Assembly: GCA_964636675.1 (NCBI GenBank)
Contig: CAZWUO010000204.1
Coordinates: forward strand, 1 to 6,753
Direction of reading: 5' to 3'
Length of the DNA stretch: 6,753 nt
From: JALUUH01 sp964636675
Lineage (GTDB): Bacteria > Pseudomonadota > Gammaproteobacteria > S012-40
Part shown: one piece after another, positions 1-5,052 of the stretch
Numbering within the stretch: position 1 is the stretch's first letter
Layout: the number at the start of each line of letters is the position of its first letter
The notes under the pieces: model-generated
The model's database searches: none
What the model saw: only the letters and a program-made list of their open reading frames with translations
Told to the model about the DNA's origin: nothing
Position numbers and translations under genes: made by a program

Positions 1-16
1 TATAAAGACAAAAACC

Positions 17-47
17 AAAAAACACAAACTGTCTATGTACCAGACAG
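17..47 (-). terminator. weak rho-independent-type terminator (minus strand)
   Basis: Read on the minus strand, a perfect 6-bp stem (CTGTCT at 42-47 pairing with AGACAG at 29-34, 7-nt loop) is followed by a T-rich tract (TTTGTGTTTTTT, 28 down to 17). The stem is short with only three G-C pairs, so termination would be inefficient. It lies about 215 nt beyond the antitoxin stop and is the only stem plus T-run found downstream of the toxin-antitoxin operon, so it may end that transcript. This is a call from structure only. Confidence 0.3.
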
Positions 48-178
48 CAGGGTAAAAGAGGTGAGGAAATTGATTTTAAACTATCGAAAGTATCGAGATA
101 TTACAGAAATAATTCTCAATCTTAACATCAAAATATTCAAGGAAAGTAGTCGCAACTAATTTATTCGCGTAGACTTAT

Positions 179-230
179 GGGTAATAGAAAGGTGTTGTGG
201 GGGCCGAGAGCTAGAGACTCTTGGCTACCC
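179..230. repeat. nested inverted repeat downstream of the antitoxin gene
   Basis: The core is a hairpin of GCCGAGAG (203-210), a 7-nt loop and CTCTTGGC (218-225): seven pairs plus one G-T. The next bases on the right, TACCC (226-230), are complementary to GGGTA at 179-183, so the right arm is continuous for 13 nt while the left arm is interrupted by 19 nt. No T-run follows on either strand, so it is a poor terminator. Its place, just past the antitoxin stop, is where a cassette's own recombination site would sit, but I see no GTTRRRY/RYYYAAC boxes. It could instead be an mRNA 3'-end-stabilising hairpin. Confidence 0.4.
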
Positions 231-261
231 GATTATCTGTGAATTACACTCGAAACAATTT

Positions 262-558
262 TTAGTTTCGTTTACGAATAAACTTAACTTCAACATCGTA
301 ACCGACAGCATCTGCATATTGCTCAATTGTCGATAGTTTTGGTGAAATTTCAGAGTTGGCATTTTCAAGGCGAGAAATATTACTTTTATTTGTATGCAAA
401 ACATCAGCAATTTGCTCTTGGGTAAGGCCTGCTTTCTGCCTAAGGGCAATCAGTCTTTTACGTAATTTATATGCAGGGGCTAACGCATCATATTCTTTTT
501 TTACAGCAGCCTTTGAAAGTGCCTTTTTCTTAAAATCTGCTAGTGTTGGTCTACTCAT
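262..558 (-). CDS. HigA-like XRE-family antitoxin
   Basis: A 98-residue cytoplasmic DNA-binding protein, the likely antitoxin of the pair with the upstream toxin gene. The N-terminal 35 residues are Lys/Ala-rich and probably form the toxin-contacting part. Residues about 36-90 form a HTH_3/XRE (Cro/C1-type) helix-turn-helix. The signature GLTQEQIADVLHTNKSNISRLE (44-65) is visible, with recognition helix around NKSNISRLEN. The ATG is preceded by AGAGG (566-570 on the plus strand) at 7-nt spacing, and it overlaps the toxin stop as ATGA, so translation is coupled to the toxin. Toxin-first order is typical of HigBA systems. The protein would neutralise the toxin and repress the operon, probably at the palindrome at 885-900. 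The stop codon lies inside a small hairpin (CGAAAC/GTTTCG, 251-270). Family assignment is firm; the exact subfamily name is inferred. Confidence 0.9.
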   Translation of the reverse strand: MSRPTLADFKKKALSKAAVKKEYDALAPAYKLRKRLIALRQKAGLTQEQIADVLHTNKSNISRLENANSEISPKLSTIEQYADAVGYDVEVKFIRKRN

Positions 559-878
559 TTTAGAACCTCTTTCATTCGCTTTTTAGCTAAATCCAATTCT
601 TTTTTTGGCGTTTTCTCAGATTTCTTAATAAAGGTGTGAAGAATAACGATCTCTCGCTTTTTTAATGTGCAATATACAGACCTTGCAATTCCTTCCTTAC
701 CTTTAGCCCGGATTTCGTACAGACCTGAATCCAACCTACCAACATAGGGTTTTCCAAGATTGGGCCCCATATTTTCAATCATTTCAGCAATATGTAGGAA
801 GTTAGCCAATATACCAGTTGGTAATTTCAGCGTTTGAGCTTCGACTTTATCGTTAAAGAATGTGATTTTCCATTTCAT
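555..878 (-). CDS. HigB-like RelE/ParE-superfamily toxin (phage Gp49/DUF891 type)
   Basis: A 107-residue basic protein of the RelE/ParE fold, HigB/Gp49 branch, whose members generally cleave ribosome-bound mRNA when freed from antitoxin. Visible family features are the central GRLDSGLYEIRAKG (47-60, with Leu-Tyr-Glu-Ile-Arg on a core strand), ARSVYC (65-70), and the C-terminal block VILHTFIKKSEKTP (78-91) followed by a Lys-rich helix ending RMKEVLK. The length is normal for the family and the gene looks intact. The start is the only ATG available: an in-frame TAA lies three codons upstream (885-887). The ATG has no Shine-Dalgarno at normal distance. The nearest GGAGG (901-905) is 22 nt away, and the best promoter would start the mRNA about 2 nt before the ATG, suggesting leaderless translation. 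The antitoxin gene follows with a 4-nt overlap. Confidence 0.9.
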   Translation of the reverse strand: MKWKITFFNDKVEAQTLKLPTGILANFLHIAEMIENMGPNLGKPYVGRLDSGLYEIRAKGKEGIARSVYCTLKKREIVILHTFIKKSEKTPKKELDLAKKRMKEVLK

Positions 879-884
879 ATGAAG

Positions 885-915
885 TTATCATATATGACAA
901 CCTCCAAAAAGGCAA
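885..915 (-). promoter_or_regulatory. toxin-antitoxin promoter and overlapping operator palindrome
   Basis: On the minus strand, TTGCCT (915-910, 4/6 match to the -35 consensus) is separated by 17 nt from TATGAT (892-887, 5/6 match to the -10). Transcription would start near A880, two bases before the toxin ATG. The -10 lies inside the perfect 10-bp palindrome TCATATATGA (888-897), extendable to an imperfect 16-bp one (885-900, ends TT/AA). That is the expected place for an antitoxin operator, giving conditional autorepression. The GGAGG at 901-905 lies between the two boxes and would not be in this transcript. Confidence 0.5.
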
Positions 916-931
916 ATATTTTGACATTAAC

Positions 932-1049
932 ACATAACGTCAGCAATAACTCGCGATTTTAAGCGTGGTTTGTTTGTGCGACAATGAGCTTGCGAATAGC
1001 ACAAACAAACCACGCTTGAAATTGTCGAAGTTAATTGCCATTGTTAGAT
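932..1049. repeat. attC-like imperfect palindrome (integron recombination-site candidate)
   Basis: Perfect 19-bp arms (AAGCGTGGTTTGTTTGTGC at 961-979 and its complement at 999-1017) enclose a 19-nt centre. Outside them lie shorter imperfectly matching boxes: AATAACTCG (944-952) against CGAAGTTAATT (1026-1036), then ACATAAC (932-938) against GTTAGAT (1043-1049). GTTAGAT fits the integron core GTTRRRY, and ACATAAC fits RYYYAAC with one mismatch. Paired short outer boxes, a long variable inner stem and a length of about 118 bp match attC (59-base element) architecture. The extra unpaired bases are in the right-hand inner box, and the toxin gene follows closely on the left; both favour minus-strand orientation, while the stricter GTTRRRY match favours plus. 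A plain transcription-blocking palindrome or intergenic repeat remains possible. Confidence 0.5.
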
Positions 1050-1059
1050 GTGTATTAAT

Positions 1060-1137
1060 ACATAACTTCATTTAACTCTCAGACACCTTGCCTTTTATTG
1101 CCCCAAAACTTTGTGAGTTGTAATAACTATTGCTGAA
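1060..1137. repeat. degenerate second copy of the attC-like left end
   Basis: The 17-mer beginning at 1054 (ATTAATACATAACTTCA) matches the one beginning at 926 (ATTAACACATAACGTCA) at 15 of 17 positions, 128 nt apart. Both are followed by an AACTC box. In the second copy, TTTAACTCTCA (1071-1081) faces an imperfect complement TGTGAGTTGTAA (1112-1123), and ATTGCTGAA follows where the first element has ATTGTTAGA. No long inner stem is present. This may be a short or decayed attC, but the match is weak and could be chance in AT-rich DNA. Confidence 0.22.
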
Positions 1138-1139
1138 CG

Positions 1140-2400
1140 ATTTTTTGTAAACTGAAAAAGCCGATTAAGAAGGTCGAAATTCAACATTATCGGAACATGA
1201 AAGATTGTAATCAGTTTAACATCTGTTGTTATTCGTTAAAGTATACAATTCCCGAACTTGCTTATTCAAGCTATTTAACAAAGCCTACTAACCAAAAGCT
1301 TACAATTTGATCGGCAACGATAACAAAGTGAGATTTCCGCCGCACCAAAACGATGACCCAAGGAAGCAGGTTGATTAATGAGCTATTCTTTCGGCGCCGA
1401 ACAGTGGAAGGATTTGGAAATTTAATAGCGTGAATAACTGAACAAGGCCCGAAAAAACAATGGAGCTGACTTATCGAAATAAGAAAAAAATGACACGGTG
1501 ACTGTTTACAGTTTTTAATTGAAGAGTCTGGTGAATACTCAGGAAGTTATTTTGTTTCCCTTGTTTGGAATACTAAATGAGAAAAGAAGTAGGCATGAAT
1601 AGAACTCGAATGAAAAAGCTAACTTATTTTACGAAAGATAGCGAAATCACAACATTTTAATTCAACAGGTTTTTAATTCTTCTTGCAGTTGTCTCGATGG
1701 CTATTTAATATTCGTCGTGTCAGCGAGAGCGAACAAATTGCTTTTAATCTTCTTCCTTACTCCAGTGATATTATTGTTCATGGAGAATCTTTCAAAAGAA
1801 CGATTAAGTCTCACTGGTTTTATGAAGGAAGTTTTATTTATGTAAGGAATAACATATTTTTGATTTTTGATTTTTATTGTTTTCATCTAACGTATATTAT
1901 ACAGAATCTACATTTACCCGAAAACCCACAGTATGAATTTTCAACCAATTACAGATTCTGTATAACACCCTACTTCTCACTGAATCGATAAGCACCAGGA
2001 CATCCATATTAATTGCAATCAGATTAATAATTTATTATGGATGGCCTGCTAAAGTACATACCATCGATCAATCACTTCGGAGTCTAAACAATTTTCGGCA
2101 CGCAGCCCTTCTTTGTAAAAAAACAATGTGGTAATGATCAATGAAAAGTGGGCTGGGTTATAAGTAATTTAAACGCGATGCATAGTTAAAATTTAGCACT
2201 AATGCAAAATGTTAAAACTAAAATTATGCCGAGTACTTTGATAAGTTATACTGCGTTCAAGTGTCACCCAAATACAGACGTTTTTGGATTATGGCTATTG
2301 ATATTTTTCAACTGGTAAATGTCACAATAAACATGCTTAAATTCAGCAAAAAAAAAGCGCTTTATCCTTATGTGTATGGGCGATAATGTAAACCATGGTG
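1140..2400. other. long AT-rich stretch without a convincing gene
   Basis: Stops are dense in all frames. The only frame of note is a 102-codon plus-strand one (1683-1991) starting with TTG. It lacks a ribosome binding site at useful distance and resembles no family I recognise, so it is not called. Small structures exist: CAGCCC/GGGCTG arms at 2103-2108 and 2150-2155, a bulged GCATAGT/ACTAATGC stem at 2180-2205, and an A9 run near 2348-2356. None has a clear role. The stretch is consistent with decayed accessory DNA or spacer between the TA region and the metabolic genes. Confidence 0.5.
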
Positions 2401-2412
2401 CAGACTAATATA

Positions 2413-2449
2413 TGCTATACTATGCGCCAATATAATCCATCACCGATGG
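2413..2449 (+). promoter_or_regulatory. putative promoter and small operator-like palindrome for the DUF1611-racemase genes
   Basis: TGCTATACT (2413-2421) is an extended -10 with no recognisable -35. A perfect TATAAT follows at 2431-2436, also without a good -35. Immediately after it is a 5-bp inverted repeat with 3-nt centre, CCATCACCGATGG (2437-2449), overlapping the likely transcription start, where a repressor could bind. The 5' leader would be about 85-105 nt. The call is from consensus matching by eye. Confidence 0.3.
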
Positions 2450-2498
2450 GAATCTCTTGTTGACATGCAGCTGACACAGGCTAGCACGATCTCGCTGC

Positions 2499-2523
2499 CT
2501 CCTAAAAAGTGCTGCTTCAGGAG
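2499..2523 (+). promoter_or_regulatory. ribosome binding site AGGAG, possibly masked by CTCCT
   Basis: AGGAG (2519-2523) lies 9 nt before the ATG at 2533 and is the only good Shine-Dalgarno here. It supports that ATG over the in-frame GTG at 2509, which has none. CTCCT (2499-2503), 15 nt upstream, is its exact complement and could sequester it in a 5-bp hairpin. The SD call is solid; the masking is speculative. Confidence 0.6.
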
Positions 2524-2532
2524 CCGCAACAT

Positions 2533-3831
2533 ATGTCTACTTTTCCAACAATACCCCCACTAGCTAGTCTGTATTCTCGAGAGGTATCCGCCAGTGGCGC
2601 ACAACAAATCTCCTTCTCCCCTCATAACACTAATATTGCCATACCGAACGCTAATTCAATAATATCTTCATTTACGCAAACCAATCCCGCAGATAATCTC
2701 ACTTCGCACATATCAGTCGTGCGTGAACCTCATACTAAAACCAATACCCAACTCACTGCAATTGTCTACTGTGAAGAAAATTTCGGTAAGCTTGATGGAA
2801 AGACTGCCAATGGACTAACCCGACATTCTGAAAAATATAAAATTCTTTCCGTAATCGATAGTTCAAAAACTGGTTTAGACGCGGGTGTGGTACTGGATGA
2901 CAAACCAAACCAAATTCCTATTTGTCATGATCTTGCAAGCGCACTTGCGCAAGCTGGTGACATCCCAGACTATTTTATCTTTGGCATGGCACCGGCCAGT
3001 GGAATGTTATCAAACCATGAGCGAGGCGTTGTGCTAACAGCCATCTCATTTGGAATGAACATTGTTAACGGTCTGCACGAATTTCTCAATGATGATCTGG
3101 AATTTATCGCCGCAAGCGAGGCCAACAATGTCCATATTTTGGATGTACGAAAACCACGTGCCAAGAAAGATTTACGTTTATATAGTGGTCGAATCGCCGA
3201 GGTTACTTGCCCACGAATCGCGGTGCTAGGTACTGACGGAGCCATCGGTAAACGCACCACGGCAACCATCCTGACACAGGCGTTGAAAGACCGTGGTATC
3301 AAGGCAATCATGATAGGAACTGGTCAAACCGGACTGATCCAGGGCGCGCGTTATGGTATTGCGCTTGACGCAATCCCTTCACAGTTTTGTTCAGGCGAAA
3401 TGGAAGCGACCATCGTTGAGGCTTTTTATGCGGAGCAACCGGATGTCATTATTATCGAAGGACAAGGGGCGTTAAGTCATCCCGCTTATTTGAGCTCCAG
3501 TTTTATATTGCGTGGCAGTCAGGCAAACGGCGTTGTTTTGCAGCACGCACCTGGCCGCAAAGGACGTTGTGATTTCGAACATATTCCAATGCCAAGTCCA
3601 GCCTCGGAGATTAATCTTATTCAAACGTTTGCGGATACCAAGGTTATTGGCCTAACTATCAATCATGAAAACATGAGTGATGCGGACGTAAGCGTGGCAA
3701 TTACTTCTTACGAACATGAACTTGATATTCCGGTCACCGATGCATTGACCCGTTCGCCAGCGCGTCTGGTAGATATGGTTTTTTCCGCGTTCCCCAAACT
3801 TGAGGAAAATCTCGCCGCAAACACACTGTGA
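2533..3831 (+). CDS. DUF1611 / DgcN-like P-loop protein (putative D-amino-acid N-acetyltransferase) with N-terminal extension
   Basis: A 432-residue protein from the ATG at 2533, chosen for its AGGAG; the frame is open back to a GTG at 2509, eight codons earlier. From the ATG, residues about 73-215 form the DUF1611 N-terminal domain (starting QLTAIVYCEENFGKLDGKTA). Residues about 225-425 form the C-terminal P-loop-like domain, with a Walker-A-like GTDGAIGKRTT (233-243), a strand plus acidic loop VIIIEGQGALSHP (305-317), and the family-typical QHAPGRKGR (337-345). The characterised relative, DgcN of marine Pseudoalteromonas, N-acetylates D-glutamate ahead of a racemase, DgcA; substrate identity here is not shown. 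Family members usually have about 330-350 residues, so the first 70 or so (Ser/Thr/Asn/Pro-rich, no signal peptide or membrane segment) are an addition of unknown role. The racemase gene overlaps its stop by 4 nt, pointing to one pathway. The protein is presumably cytoplasmic. Confidence 0.85.
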   Translation: MSTFPTIPPLASLYSREVSASGAQQISFSPHNTNIAIPNANSIISSFTQTNPADNLTSHISVVREPHTKTNTQLTAIVYCEENFGKLDGKTANGLTRHSEKYKILSVIDSSKTGLDAGVVLDDKPNQIPICHDLASALAQAGDIPDYFIFGMAPASGMLSNHERGVVLTAISFGMNIVNGLHEFLNDDLEFIAASEANNVHILDVRKPRAKKDLRLYSGRIAEVTCPRIAVLGTDGAIGKRTTATILTQALKDRGIKAIMIGTGQTGLIQGARYGIALDAIPSQFCSGEMEATIVEAFYAEQPDVIIIEGQGALSHPAYLSSSFILRGSQANGVVLQHAPGRKGRCDFEHIPMPSPASEINLIQTFADTKVIGLTINHENMSDADVSVAITSYEHELDIPVTDALTRSPARLVDMVFSAFPKLEENLAANTL

Positions 3832-4910
3832 GTGCACCGCGAATAGAGATCGACCTTGGCAAGATTCGTCATAATGCACTTCGCCTCATCGAGCAATTGT
3901 CATCCCGTGGAATTTCTATTACGGGTGTCACCAAGGCCTTTCTAGGTTCACCAGAGATCGCCAACACTTTATTCCGAACAGGTATTCATTCACTCGGTGA
4001 TTCACGCATTGAAAACGTCGATACAATGCGTCGCGCAAACGTTAACGCAACGATGACGCTGATTCGCTCACCGATGTTAAGCCAGGTCGAACGGGTGGTT
4101 GCCCTCGTTGATGTCAGTTTTAATACCGAACTCGATGTTATACGCGGACTGTCTAACGCTGCAGGAAAAATCGGTTGTGAACACAGCGTAGTACTCATGA
4201 TAGAGCTAGGCGATTTACGCGAAGGGATAATGCCAAACGACCTTGAGAGCATCGTAAAGGAGGTACTTACTATGCCGAACATAAAGCTCAAAGGAATCGG
4301 CACCAACCTAGCATGTCGTAGTGGTGTATCACCAAATACGGATAACATGACGGAGCTGTCAGATCTTGCCAATACTATTGAACGAACCTTTGATATATCA
4401 CTTGATATCATCTCCGGCGGTAATTCTGGCAATTTGCAATGGGCATTGAGCGGTATTGACACTGGGAGGATTAATAATCTACGCTTGGGTGAGTCACTAT
4501 TATTAGGATGTGAACCACTTCAACGCCAGACGATTGCGGGGCTTTATACCGATGCTTTTACATTAGTTGCAGAAGTTATCGAGTCAAAAATCAAGCCTGC
4601 TCAACCTTGGGGTGAGCTTGCCCAAACTGCCTTTGGTGAATCTGCCCCCCCGAGTAAAAAGAAAGAATTGATAACTCAGACTATCTTGGCCATCGGGCTT
4701 CAGGATATCGATCCCACGGGACTACAAGCATCTGACGGAATAGAGATCCTCGCTGCAAGTAGCGATCATCTCATTATTGATGCCGGTTGCAAGTTGCCTA
4801 TCGGCACAGAGATTCGACTTCAACTGAATTACGCTTCACTAGTTCGCACAATGACATCGCCTTTTGTAACTAGGGTTTATTCTAATTCAAAATCACACAA
4901 CGCAGCTTAA
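3828..4910 (+). CDS. PLP-dependent alanine/ornithine-racemase-family enzyme
   Basis: A 360-residue fold-type III PLP enzyme of the alanine-racemase N-terminal-domain superfamily, closest by eye to the ornithine racemase (Orr) group. IEIDLGKIRHNA (6-17) is the opening strand and helix. GVTKAF (33-38) carries Lys36, the expected Schiff-base lysine. LGDSRIENV (56-64), MIELGDLREG (124-133), ISGGNSGN (195-202) and RLGESLLLG (219-227) line the barrel and phosphate site. The C-terminal part has LNYASLVRTMTSPFV (333-347), a block typical of the Orr-like branch. The length is normal and there is no signal peptide, so it should be cytoplasmic. It would interconvert L- and D-forms of an amino acid; Ala, Orn, Lys or another substrate cannot be told apart. 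The start is GTG within GTGA overlapping the upstream TGA, with no good Shine-Dalgarno (a GAGG lies about 20 nt upstream), so translation is probably coupled to the DUF1611 gene. Confidence 0.87.
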   Translation: MSAPRIEIDLGKIRHNALRLIEQLSSRGISITGVTKAFLGSPEIANTLFRTGIHSLGDSRIENVDTMRRANVNATMTLIRSPMLSQVERVVALVDVSFNTELDVIRGLSNAAGKIGCEHSVVLMIELGDLREGIMPNDLESIVKEVLTMPNIKLKGIGTNLACRSGVSPNTDNMTELSDLANTIERTFDISLDIISGGNSGNLQWALSGIDTGRINNLRLGESLLLGCEPLQRQTIAGLYTDAFTLVAEVIESKIKPAQPWGELAQTAFGESAPPSKKKELITQTILAIGLQDIDPTGLQASDGIEILAASSDHLIIDAGCKLPIGTEIRLQLNYASLVRTMTSPFVTRVYSNSKSHNAA

Positions 4911-4976
4911 TCAATTATCATGGAAAGCAGAATTATTTAGGTTTTATGAAACAGCATTTTGACAAATTAAAATCCA

Positions 4977-5009
4977 TGAAAACGATTTTCAATATAAAAA
5001 CTCTATAAT
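4977..5009 (+). promoter_or_regulatory. putative promoter and operator palindrome before the M81 hydrolase gene
   Basis: A perfect TATAAT lies at 5004-5009, about 43 nt before the start codon. At the -35 position there is no consensus. Instead, the perfect inverted repeat TGAAAA-CGA-TTTTCA (4977-4991) covers it, which suits an activator or repressor site. A consensus TTGACA sits further up (4959-4964) but is 39 nt from the TATAAT; at a usable spacing it has only poor -10 matches (for example GATTTT at 4984-4989, spacing 19). The gene therefore may be transcribed separately from the two upstream genes, or additionally to read-through from them. Confidence 0.4.
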
Positions 5010-5052
5010 ACAAGAGTACAAACATATGAAAATCCAATTATAGGTTTGCCCA

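Noticed and set aside
225..449. 74-codon minus-strand frame overlapping the antitoxin gene
   Set aside because: Lies in another frame of the well-supported antitoxin and has no domain features.
1683..1991. 102-codon plus-strand reading frame beginning with TTG
   Set aside because: No ribosome binding site at useful distance, a rare start codon, AT-rich DNA with many aromatic/Ile residues as expected for random AT-rich sequence, and no recognised motif.
2080..2165. Another attC site around the CAGCCC/GGGCTG arms
   Set aside because: The flanks lack matching RYYYAAC/GTTRRRY boxes at symmetric distances.
2460..2487. Consensus TTGACA (2460-2465) as a -35 for the DUF1611 gene
   Set aside because: The best -10 at proper spacing is TAGCAC (2482-2487), only 3/6, so the extended -10 and TATAAT boxes farther up are preferred.
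3986..4462. 158-codon minus-strand frame inside the racemase gene
   Set aside because: Antisense to a clear PLP-enzyme gene; composition (Ser/Arg/Ile-rich) is typical of an antisense shadow.
5026..5043. Five-codon ORF just before the M81 start, as a leader peptide
   Set aside because: Too short, with no ribosome binding site and no regulatory codon run.
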